This document shows positions 16,348 to 22,697 of a DNA stretch of 34,699 nucleotides, piece after piece (within the stretch, counting starts at the first letter, position 1; each line of letters begins with the position of its first letter). Source of the DNA: Microcaldota archaeon (GTDB lineage Archaea > Micrarchaeota > Micrarchaeia > Micrarchaeales > CABMGC01); contig JAGWHG010000002.1 of assembly GCA_028866975.1 (NCBI GenBank), positions 1-34,699 on the forward strand. The letters are read 5' to 3'. A program made the translations under genes and the position numbers. Below the pieces are notes generated by a model. That model saw nothing but the letters and a program-made list of their open reading frames with translations. It was not told where the DNA came from and made no database searches.

Positions 16348-18261
16348 CTATACGTCAAGGAACTTTACCTCTGTGGCGTGCTCTTCTAAGAACTTTCTCC
16401 TCTTTGCGACGTCCATGCCCATAAGTATTGTGAACAGCTCGTCTGCCTTGAGCGCATCTGAGATCTGTATCCGCTTTAAGACGCGGTTCTGTGGGTCCAT
16501 CGTGGTCTCCCAGAGCTGCTCTGGATTCATCTCGCCAAGACCCTTGTATCTCTGCACCGCTGCCTTGCCGTCGTACTGCTGCATTTTCGCATTCAGCTCT
16601 TGGTCGGAATAGCAGTATGTGACCTCCTTGCCCTTGGCGACCTTGTAGAGAGGGGGCTGGGCGATGTACACGTATCCGTTTTCCACCACAGGCTTGAGAT
16701 ACCTGTAGAGGAAAGTGAGCAGCAGCGTCCTTATGTGGCTGCCGTCCACATCGGCGTCGCTCATCAGAATTATCTTCTTGTAGCGTATCTTTTCTACGTT
16801 GAACGAATCCCTAATTCCGGTGCCGAACGCGGCTACCATCGTGTGTATCTCTGCATTGTCAAATATCTTCTCCGCGCTCGCCTTTTCGACGTTGAGTATC
16901 TTTCCCTTTAGTGGGAGGATCGCCTGGAACTTCTTGTCCCTGCCCTGCTTGCTAGAGCCCCCTGCGCTCTCCCCCTCCACTATGAATATCTCCGCCTTTT
17001 CGGGATCCCCTTCTATGCAATCGGCGAGCTTTCCGGGGAGAACTGCGCTTTCAAAAATGCTCCTCTTTCGGACCATCTCCTTTGCCTTCCTTGCGCTCTC
17101 TCTTGCAACTGCGGCATTGATTACTTTCTCGATTATTATCCTGCCTTCTGAGGGATGCTCCTCGAGGTACCTCGATAGGCTTGAATAGACCACGTTCTCC
17201 ACCGCACCCTTTACGTACGGGTTGCCGAGCTTCTCCTTTGTCTGGCCCTCGAATTCGGGGTTCTGCATCAGTATGTTTACTATGGCAGTGAGTCCTTCGC
17301 GCACATCATCGCCGCTTAGCTTCACATCCCTCTTCTCAAGCTGCCCGCTCTTGTTGGCATAGTTTATTATCGCCCTAGAAAAGCCGGACCTGAACCCTAT
17401 GACATGCGTGCCGCCTTCGGTTGTCCTTATGTTGTTGACAAAGGATTCGATGCGCTCATCGTATCCCTTATTGTATTGTATTGCGATTTCCACCGTCGCG
17501 TTGTCCTGCTGCTTTTTGAAGTGCATTACAGGGGTTATTGTTTCCACGCCCCCGTTGATGTAGCCCTCAAAATCAATGAGCCCTTTCTCGGAATAGAATT
17601 CCTTTGCTTCGCCGGCAGAAGACCGATTGTCGACCAGCCTGAGCCTGAGCCCAGGATTGAGGAATGATGTGTACATCAGCCTGTCGGTAAGATTGGTTGC
17701 ATCGAAAGCCGGGGTAACAAATATTTCCGGATCCGGCTTGAACTTTATCGATGTGCCGCGTTCCTTTGTCTCGCCCACCTGCCTAAGTTCCGAGGCGGTT
17801 GCGCCCTTTGCGAACGTCTGGAGATACTCCTTGCCCCCTTTCTTTATCCTCACCTCGGTGAATTCGGAGAGCGAGTTGATCACTGTGAGACCGACGCCGT
17901 GCAGCCCTCCTGCAGTCTTGTAGACATCGTTGTTGAATTTGCCGCCTGCGTGCAGAGACGTCATTATGACCTCGACTGCGGGCTTGTTGTACTTTGGCAT
18001 TATGTCGATCGGTATGCCCCTGCCGTCGTCAGATATCTCTGCGATCTCGCCAGTGCCGTTTGCCGACAGAGTGATTGTAATGTTCTTGCAGTGGCCAGCC
18101 ATTGCTTCGTCCACTGCGTTGTCTAGAGCCTCGAAAAGAAGGTGGAGCACTCCGCTAGGGCCTGTGGATCCGATGTACATTGCCGGCCTTTTTCTTACCC
18201 CCTGCGTCCCTTCGAGTACCACGATTTTCGATGCGTTATACTCATCTTGTAGCTCTTCCAT
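16348..18261 (-). CDS. gyrB: DNA gyrase subunit B
   Basis: ATPase subunit of gyrase. It has the GHKL ATP-binding fold (RKRPAMYIGSTGPSGVLHLLFEALDNAVDEA, then DDGRGIPIDI and GGLHGVGLTVINSLSE). The transducer domain follows, then Toprim with EGESAGGSSKQGRD and DADVDGSHIRTLLL for Mg2+ binding. The C-terminal tail has YKGLGEMNPEQLWETTMDP and ends soon after, with no gamma-proteobacterial insert, which fits 637 residues. The promoter is TTTATAAG on the minus strand at 18305-18312, giving a leader of about 20 bases. It is directly followed by gyrA, so both subunits are made from one message. Confidence 0.96.
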   Translation of the reverse strand: MEELQDEYNASKIVVLEGTQGVRKRPAMYIGSTGPSGVLHLLFEALDNAVDEAMAGHCKNITITLSANGTGEIAEISDDGRGIPIDIMPKYNKPAVEVIMTSLHAGGKFNNDVYKTAGGLHGVGLTVINSLSEFTEVRIKKGGKEYLQTFAKGATASELRQVGETKERGTSIKFKPDPEIFVTPAFDATNLTDRLMYTSFLNPGLRLRLVDNRSSAGEAKEFYSEKGLIDFEGYINGGVETITPVMHFKKQQDNATVEIAIQYNKGYDERIESFVNNIRTTEGGTHVIGFRSGFSRAIINYANKSGQLEKRDVKLSGDDVREGLTAIVNILMQNPEFEGQTKEKLGNPYVKGAVENVVYSSLSRYLEEHPSEGRIIIEKVINAAVARESARKAKEMVRKRSIFESAVLPGKLADCIEGDPEKAEIFIVEGESAGGSSKQGRDKKFQAILPLKGKILNVEKASAEKIFDNAEIHTMVAAFGTGIRDSFNVEKIRYKKIILMSDADVDGSHIRTLLLTFLYRYLKPVVENGYVYIAQPPLYKVAKGKEVTYCYSDQELNAKMQQYDGKAAVQRYKGLGEMNPEQLWETTMDPQNRVLKRIQISDALKADELFTILMGMDVAKRRKFLEEHATEVKFLDV

Positions 18262-18302
18262 AGAATCTGGCCCGGTACTCCCGACTATTACTTGCGATTT
18301 AA

Positions 18303-18312
18303 TACTTATAAA
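18303..18312 (-). promoter_or_regulatory. gyrB-gyrA TATA box
   Basis: On the minus strand the sequence is TTTATAAGTATT, 51 bases from the gyrB ATG. It shares the TATAAGTATT decamer with the divergent promoter at 18373-18385. Confidence 0.5.
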
Positions 18313-18372
18313 CCTTTTGAGGTTGTTTTGTCGTCGAAAAATTGCCCTCGATTCCTTGCGGTGCAGACATGC

Positions 18373-18385
18373 AAATATAAGTATT
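18373..18385 (+). promoter_or_regulatory. TATA box of the 18413 gene
   Basis: AAATATAAGTATT lies about 40 bases upstream of the ATG at 18413, leaving a leader of roughly 10 bases with no Shine-Dalgarno motif. Confidence 0.5.
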
Positions 18386-18412
18386 TTTAGAACTTAGTTA
18401 TAGCGTGTCTTC

Positions 18413-19729
18413 ATGGTCCGAAAAGTCATCATAATAGGCGCTGCGGGGCGCGATTTCCACAACTTCAACGTGCTATTTAGGGGCAATTCCGATTACAATG
18501 TGGTCGCATTTACTGCCGCGCAGATCCCTTTTATCGAGAACAGGACATACCCGAGGGAACTCGCAGGCAGACTGTATAAGAAGGGGATACCGATTTACAG
18601 CGAGACATTGCTGGCGAAACTAATTGCGCAGCACGGCGTCGACATCTGCGTCATGGCTTATAGCGATCTGCCCAATGAGGAGGTGATGCACAAGGCCAGC
18701 AAGGTCAATGCTGCGGGTGCGGATTTTTGGCTTGTTGCGCCGAACCATACAATGCTGAAATCAAAGAAGCCCGTTGTTGCGGTGTGCGCAGTCAGAACCG
18801 GGAGTGGGAAGAGCCAGATGTCACGGCATATTGCAGACATCGCAAGGTCGCAGGGGAAGGTAGCGGTTGCGATACGGCACCCGATGCCTTATGGTGACCT
18901 TGCAAGGCAGGCGGTTGAGAGATTTGCAAAGCTTGGCGATCTGGAGAGATACAAGACAACGATAGAGGAGCGCGAAGACTACGAGCCGCACATAAAAAAC
19001 AACACGGTAGTGTACGCCGGAGTTGATTATGAAAAGATACTGCGAAAGGCGGAAAAGGAAGCGGACATAATAATCTGGGACGGCGGAAACAACGATGCCC
19101 CTTTTGTAAAGCCCGATCTGCTGATCACTGTTGCAGACCCGCTCAGGGTCGGCGACGAGCTAGCTTACTATCCAGGCGAAACTGTTGCCAGAATGGCCGA
19201 TATCTTGGTGATAAACAAGGCAAACTCCGCCACAGCCAAGGAGATAGAGAATCTAAGGCAGGATCTTGAGATGATAAACAAACGCGCAAGGATAATCTTG
19301 GCCAATTCCGTCATAAGCGTAGAAGATCCGGAAATGATTATGGGCAAGCGAGCGCTTGTGATAGAGGATGGGCCCACGGTGACGCATGGAGGCATGAGGT
19401 TTGGCGCGGGAACTGTTGCGGCAAAGAAGTTCGGCGCAAGGATAATAGACCCGCGAAAGTATGCAGTCGGGCACATAAAGGAGGTTTATGAGAAGTATGG
19501 GCACCTTGAAAGGATACTTCCCGCAGTAGGATACAGCAAGCGCGAGATATCCGAGCTGCAAGAGACTATAAACGCAGCGGAGTGCGATGTGGTAGTTTCT
19601 GGCACGCCGACGGACCTCGGCAGGATACTGAAACTGAACAAGCCGCTGGTGAATGTAAGGTATGAGCTGCAGGAACGCAATGCGCACCTTAGGGATACTA
19701 TTATTAATTTTATACGGCAAAAGAAGTAA
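18413..19729 (+). CDS. Cyclic 2,3-diphosphoglycerate synthetase-like P-loop protein
   Basis: The N-terminus KVIIIGAAGRDFHNFNVLFRG is the signature of a family commonly annotated as cyclic 2,3-diphosphoglycerate synthetase or as a related GTPase. A Rossmann-like first domain (residues ~1-115) is followed by a P-loop in AVCAVRTGSGKSQMS (about 124-137) and by IIWDGGNNDAPF and LVINKANSA, the latter resembling a G4-type NKxxx motif. Length (438) fits. In Methanothermus the enzyme makes cyclic 2,3-diphosphoglycerate, a thermoprotectant and phosphate store. Homologues occur in organisms not known to contain that compound, so the substrate here is open. It is transcribed away from gyrB. The tRNA-Lys promoter lies within its last codons. 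Confidence 0.8.
   Translation: MVRKVIIIGAAGRDFHNFNVLFRGNSDYNVVAFTAAQIPFIENRTYPRELAGRLYKKGIPIYSETLLAKLIAQHGVDICVMAYSDLPNEEVMHKASKVNAAGADFWLVAPNHTMLKSKKPVVAVCAVRTGSGKSQMSRHIADIARSQGKVAVAIRHPMPYGDLARQAVERFAKLGDLERYKTTIEEREDYEPHIKNNTVVYAGVDYEKILRKAEKEADIIIWDGGNNDAPFVKPDLLITVADPLRVGDELAYYPGETVARMADILVINKANSATAKEIENLRQDLEMINKRARIILANSVISVEDPEMIMGKRALVIEDGPTVTHGGMRFGAGTVAAKKFGARIIDPRKYAVGHIKEVYEKYGHLERILPAVGYSKREISELQETINAAECDVVVSGTPTDLGRILKLNKPLVNVRYELQERNAHLRDTIINFIRQKK
19706..19716 (+). promoter_or_regulatory. tRNA-Lys TATA box inside the upstream CDS
   Basis: ATTTTATACGG is centred about 29 bases before the tRNA 5' end. It also encodes part of the penultimate residues (NFIRQ) of the preceding protein, so coding and promoter functions overlap. 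Confidence 0.45.
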
Positions 19730-19739
19730 TGCTATTCCT

Positions 19740-19813
19740 GGGCTCGTAACTCAGTTTGGTCAGAGTGGTTGGCTCTTAACCAACAAGCCAGGGGTTCAAA
19801 TCCCCTCGAGCCC
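19740..19813 (+). tRNA. tRNA-Lys (anticodon CTT)
   Basis: The acceptor stem GGGCTCG (19740-19746) pairs perfectly with CGAGCCC (19807-19813). The D arm has ACTC/GAGT. The anticodon stem is GTTGG/CCAAC with loop CTCTTAA, giving CTT for lysine AAG codons. The T arm is AGGGG-TTCAAAT-CCCCT. No intron and no encoded CCA. A short T run follows (CTTTTTA). Confidence 0.93.
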
Positions 19814-19975
19814 ATGCTTTTTATACAAGGGGCCTTTACAAAACAACAAAACTTTGCACATAAATTGGAAAATTTAGTATTGTTTAAATATCAGGAAAGC
19901 CATATTTACTTCAGAATGCTGGCCGCTTTTGCCATGTCAGGCATGAGAATTGGCGAGGCGGTGGCGAAAGTTTAA
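19814..19975 (+). pseudogene. Probable tyrosine-recombinase (integrase) remnant next to tRNA-Lys
   Basis: The reading frame that leaves the tRNA 3' end continues for 54 codons to a TAA at 19973. Its last part reads YFRMLAAFAMSGMRIGEAVAKV. This matches the box I region of tyrosine recombinases (pattern ...LALLTGLRIGEALAL...), with the invariant catalytic Arg in SGMRIGE. Nothing of box II (HxxR and Tyr) follows, and the frame lacks a sensible start outside the tRNA. Integrases are common beside tRNA genes because those serve as attachment sites, so a decayed or partitioned integrase is plausible. The match is short and AT-rich sequence surrounds it, so confidence is limited. Confidence 0.4.
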
Positions 19976-19978
19976 ATA
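19971..19978 (+). promoter_or_regulatory. TATA box of tfe
   Basis: TTTAAATA lies about 49 bases before the ATG at 20020, predicting a start near 20000 and a leader of about 20 bases. It overlaps the end of the integrase-like fragment. Confidence 0.45.
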
Positions 19979-20019
19979 TGAAAAACGCGTAATATGTAGA
20001 AAACTCATCCTGTGATATT

Positions 20020-20721
20020 ATGAAAACAAAAAAGACGACCAAAAAAGCTGTTCATGCAAGGATTGCAAAGAAAGTTGTCAGGCACGCTCCTGCAAAGAAG
20101 GTGAGGAAGGCATCAAACAAGCGCGTCTCTAAGCCAGTAAAGAAGGCGGTTCGTGCAAAGATTGCAAAGGTAGCGCCAAAGGAGAAGGCAGTCGTGCAGG
20201 ACTTCAGGTCTATGAGCATAGCCGACGAGGCGCTCATAAATTCTGTCGTTTCAGAGCAGCACTTCACAAACCATGTCTCTAGGTCAGTCGGCAAGAGGGC
20301 CAAGGAGATAATACAGCTGCTTGCAGAGCCCCAGACCGACGATGCCGTTGCCGAGAAGCTTGGCATCAAGATCAACGAGGTCAGGAGGATGTTAAACACC
20401 CTAAACACTTTCGGCGTTACCAGGTACAATGTCAACAAGGACAGCAAGGGATGGCTTACGTTCAAGTGGTATGTGGACGCAAACAAGCTCAAGGAGCTCC
20501 ACGGCGAGATCCTTGAGAAGAGCAACATGTCTGGCTTTAAGGCGCCGGATGGTTGCAACGACTTCTACATCTGCCCAAAGCACTATGAGGAGCAGAGGAC
20601 GATATTTCCGTTCGAGACTGCGCTTGAGATGGGCTTTAAGTGCGAATGCGGAACCAGCATGAAGCAGGTAAATAGGGTGGAGGTAGAGCAGCTGGTCATG
20701 AAGGAAGGCAACGTGGAATAG
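20020..20721 (+). CDS. tfe: Transcription factor E (TFE alpha) with basic N-terminal extension
   Basis: Archaeal general transcription factor that helps RNA polymerase open promoters. Residues ~65-165 form the TFE winged helix (IIQLLAEPQTDDAVAEKLGIKINEVRRMLNTLNTFGV, then KGWLTFKWYVD). The C-terminal zinc ribbon is CPKH (185-188) and CEC (208-210) around FETALEMGFKC. The usual CxxC...CxxC is thus changed to CxxH...CxC, with an extra Cys at 179 nearby. Residues 1-57 are an added tail with 23 Lys/Arg and a single acidic residue, built of AKK/KKAVRAK-type repeats like histone H1 tails; typical TFEs start directly at the winged helix. The tail probably binds nucleic acid. The gene has its own promoter. 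Confidence 0.85.
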   Translation: MKTKKTTKKAVHARIAKKVVRHAPAKKVRKASNKRVSKPVKKAVRAKIAKVAPKEKAVVQDFRSMSIADEALINSVVSEQHFTNHVSRSVGKRAKEIIQLLAEPQTDDAVAEKLGIKINEVRRMLNTLNTFGVTRYNVNKDSKGWLTFKWYVDANKLKELHGEILEKSNMSGFKAPDGCNDFYICPKHYEEQRTIFPFETALEMGFKCECGTSMKQVNRVEVEQLVMKEGNVE

Positions 20722-20729
20722 GTTGTTTT

Positions 20730-20864
20730 GTGAGCTTGGACACAGTGAGGATCGGAAAATCATTCTTTTCGGAAGGAGAGATGGCCAGGGTTCCGTCTGA
20801 CAGTGGTAAAGCTTTTGCTTTAGTAAAGAGGTTTATTGAATCGGAAGGCCCTTTCGAGAAATAG
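20730..20864 (+). CDS. Possible 44-aa small protein after tfe
   Basis: A GTG-started frame begins nine bases after the tfe stop and ends in TAG just before the initiator-tRNA promoter. The product would start MSLDTVRIGKSFFSEGEMAR and end IESEGPFEK, a hydrophilic mixed-charge sequence without membrane segment or cysteine. I recognise no family and see no strong ribosome-binding site. Its position fills the only free space between tfe and the tRNA, and its codons resemble those of the neighbours, but it may be chance. Confidence 0.35.
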   Translation: MSLDTVRIGKSFFSEGEMARVPSDSGKAFALVKRFIESEGPFEK

Positions 20865-20867
20865 AAG

Positions 20868-20876
20868 GAATATAAG
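20868..20876 (+). promoter_or_regulatory. Initiator tRNA TATA box
   Basis: GAATATAAG is centred about 29 bases upstream of the tRNA 5' end at 20901. Confidence 0.45.
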
Positions 20877-20900
20877 CCTGTTTCTACCAACATGGTTAGT

Positions 20901-20995
20901 AGCGAGGTAGGGTAGCCTGGAGTGCCCGCCGGGCTCATAAACAATATTTATTGTTGAGGAACCCGGAGATCGGTGGTCCAAATCCACCCCTCGCT
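20901..20995 (+). tRNA. Initiator tRNA-Met (CAT) with a 21-nt intron
   Basis: The acceptor stem AGCGAGG/CCTCGCT starts with the A1-U72 pair that marks archaeal initiator tRNAs. The D arm is GGGT...GCCC with AGCCTGGAGT, close to the archaeal initiator consensus. The anticodon stem is CCGGG (20929-20933) and CCCGG (20962-20966), with CAT at 20936-20938. The T arm is GGTGG-TCCAAAT-CCACC. The intron is 20940-20960, inserted after position 37, the canonical site. It can fold on itself (AACAAT/ATTGTT). Removal needs the splicing endonuclease encoded at 28839. No CCA is encoded. Confidence 0.9.
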
Positions 20996-21158
20996 ATTTT
21001 TACGTTCGAATACCCCACACTTCCACTAATGCCCAACCCTTTCTATAATACACAACACATAAATCATCTGAAAATAACAATAAATTTGGGAAGTTCGTTT
21101 ATTTTTAGTGGAATTGCAAGGTTGTTTGTTATTTATTTGTTTTAGGTGGAATATAACT

Positions 21159-21623
21159 GTGGAAATCTCAGTAGAACAGCTTTTTAACATGCTTCAGTCA
21201 GAGCGAAAGACAGGGGAAGTGCTGCCGCTGCCAAAAGACTTCTACAAAGAGGCGTCGCAACAGCTTGGTTCTTTGGAAGGGAGTCCAGATAAGCAGCACT
21301 CTGCCAACTTTCGCAAGCTACTTGCATCCGTTAAGGAGCGCCGGATACAGAAGCTATTAATATATTTGGCGTACAATAAACAATTACCGAACCAGGTTCC
21401 GGACGAGGAGGAAGAGCTGTACAAAAACATCAGGCTCCTTCTTGAAAGCAAGGCAAGCAACGTGCAGCAGCTGAGGAGGGTAAAGATATCAGCCGACATG
21501 CCCGAACTTACAATGCCCAACGGTAGCAGGGTCGGGCCATACAAAAAGAGCCAGGTTCTTGAGGTTGCCGATAATTACGCGGCAGATTTCCTCGTGAACA
21601 ACAAGCTCGCAGAACAAGTTTAA
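21159..21623 (+). CDS. GINS complex subunit (Gins51 type)
   Basis: Subunit of GINS, which joins MCM and Cdc45/GAN in the replicative helicase complex. The start is taken as the GTG at 21159, because AGGTGGA sits eight bases upstream; the longer reading from 21108 adds an unlikely hydrophobic leader. The helical A domain (FYKEASQQLGS, RKLLASVKERRIQKLLIYLAYN, LPDEEEELYKNIRLLLES-like) comes first. A small C-terminal B domain follows (ADMPELTMPNGSRVGPYKKSQVLEVADNYAADFLV). A-then-B order is that of Gins51 rather than Gins23. The product has 154 residues. It heads a run with eL42, aIF2-alpha and PAC2, a known archaeal neighbourhood. Confidence 0.75.
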   Translation: MEISVEQLFNMLQSERKTGEVLPLPKDFYKEASQQLGSLEGSPDKQHSANFRKLLASVKERRIQKLLIYLAYNKQLPNQVPDEEEELYKNIRLLLESKASNVQQLRRVKISADMPELTMPNGSRVGPYKKSQVLEVADNYAADFLVNNKLAEQV

Positions 21624-21631
21624 GTGATATT

Positions 21632-21922
21632 ATGAAGCTGCAAAAAGAGATCAGGACATTCTGCCCATACTGCAACAAGCACACTGTGCACATTGCAAAG
21701 TCCGTTGTGGCGGCAAAGCCCGCAACAACTAGGGGACTGAGCCTAAGCAACAGGAGGCGCGAGCGAAAGCTCAAGGGGTATGTCGGAAAGGTAAAGGGTA
21801 AGACACCGGTCAAGGTTCTCGGCAGGCGCAACAAGGTGCTGCTCGAATGCAAAGAATGCCACAAGTCCATAGAGCGCGTCTTTGGCGGAAGGACGAAGAA
21901 GAAGCTCGAGATAAAGCGCTGA
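21632..21922 (+). CDS. rpl44e: Large ribosomal subunit protein eL42 (L44e)
   Basis: Zinc-binding ribosomal protein near the tRNA E site. CPYC (11-14) and CKEC (73-76) form the four-Cys zinc site, and between them lie the RGLSLSNRRRERKLKGYVGK region and other very basic stretches, including the GGRTKKKLEIKR end. Length (96) is standard. It starts eight bases after the GINS stop, with a ribosome-binding AAGTGAT near the start. Other archaea usually place eS27 directly after it; here aIF2-alpha follows four bases later. Confidence 0.95.
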   Translation: MKLQKEIRTFCPYCNKHTVHIAKSVVAAKPATTRGLSLSNRRRERKLKGYVGKVKGKTPVKVLGRRNKVLLECKECHKSIERVFGGRTKKKLEIKR

Positions 21923-21926
21923 AAAC

Positions 21927-22697
21927 ATGATAATAAAAAAGCAGATGCCGGACGTTGGGGAGCTGGTTTTGGTAAGGGTAAAGAAGGTGATGCCGTTTGG
22001 CGCATACTGCGAGCTCACCGAGTACGCAAACCACGACGCATACCTTCCTATCAAGGAAGTGGCATCTGGCTGGATAAAGAACATCCACGAATTCGTAAAG
22101 GAGGGACAGCGCAGTGTGGGCAGGGTAGTGTTCATAGACAAGGAGAAGAACGCCATCGACATCTCATTCAAAAAAGTGACCGAGAAGGAGGAAAAGACAA
22201 AGATCAATGATTTCAACCTAGAAAAAAGGGCGGAGAACCTAATCTCGCAGGCAGTTGCCGCCGCAGGGGTGCAATCAAAGCAGGCGGAGATTGCAGCAGA
22301 GATTGCAAAGCAGTATCAGACCTATAACGATCTGATAACCACGGTGGCAGAGGGCAAGGATGCATTCGCAAACATGCGGCTCGACCCAAAGGTCGTCACT
22401 GCGCTCAAAGAGATCGTCGCAAAGAACATCAAGCCTAAGGTTTACACCGTCTCATACACCGCAGAGGTCACTTCCTACGATACGAAAAACGGCATAGAGC
22501 AGATAAAAAGCGCAATGCAGGACGTAGAGAAGCTCGGGGTGGAAATAAACTATCTCGGCGCGCCGAGATACAGATTAACCTCCGAGGATTCCAGCTATCC
22601 GAAGGCAGAGGAGCGCATAAAGTCTGCAAGCGCGGTTCTAGCAAAGCTCAAGAACGCGCAAGTCGAACTCAAAAAAGAGAAACACGATGTGGTGTAG
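21927..22697 (+). CDS. Translation initiation factor aIF2, alpha subunit
   Basis: Part of the heterotrimer that carries initiator Met-tRNA to the small ribosomal subunit. Residues ~8-85 are an S1 RNA-binding domain (GELVLVRVKKVMPFGAYCELTEYANHDAYLPIKEVASGWIKNI, then VGRVVFIDKEKNAIDISFKKV). A helical domain and the C-terminal alpha-beta domain (YTVSYTAEVTSYDTKNGIEQIKSAMQD, GAPRYRLTSEDSSYPKAEERI) follow. The length of 256 residues matches. It overlaps the PAC2 start by one base (TAGTG) and follows eL42 closely, so the three are one transcript. The initiator tRNA gene lies about 1 kb upstream. Confidence 0.95.
   Translation: MIIKKQMPDVGELVLVRVKKVMPFGAYCELTEYANHDAYLPIKEVASGWIKNIHEFVKEGQRSVGRVVFIDKEKNAIDISFKKVTEKEEKTKINDFNLEKRAENLISQAVAAAGVQSKQAEIAAEIAKQYQTYNDLITTVAEGKDAFANMRLDPKVVTALKEIVAKNIKPKVYTVSYTAEVTSYDTKNGIEQIKSAMQDVEKLGVEINYLGAPRYRLTSEDSSYPKAEERIKSASAVLAKLKNAQVELKKEKHDVV

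Noticed and set aside
19740..20019. An intact mobile element with attachment-site repeats at tRNA-Lys
   Set aside because: No second copy of the tRNA 3' end and no intact recombinase were found; only the short fragment remains.
20696..20944. 82-residue minus-strand ORF across the tfe end and the initiator tRNA promoter
   Set aside because: It covers the 3' end of tfe and part of a tRNA gene, and its product shows no family-like pattern.
21021..21113. 8-base inverted repeat TTCCACTA/TAGTGGAA in the AT-rich spacer before the GINS gene
   Set aside because: Arms are 77 bases apart; a match of this length is not surprising in a region of this size, and nothing else there suggests function. The rest of the 163-base spacer shows only AT-rich sequence.
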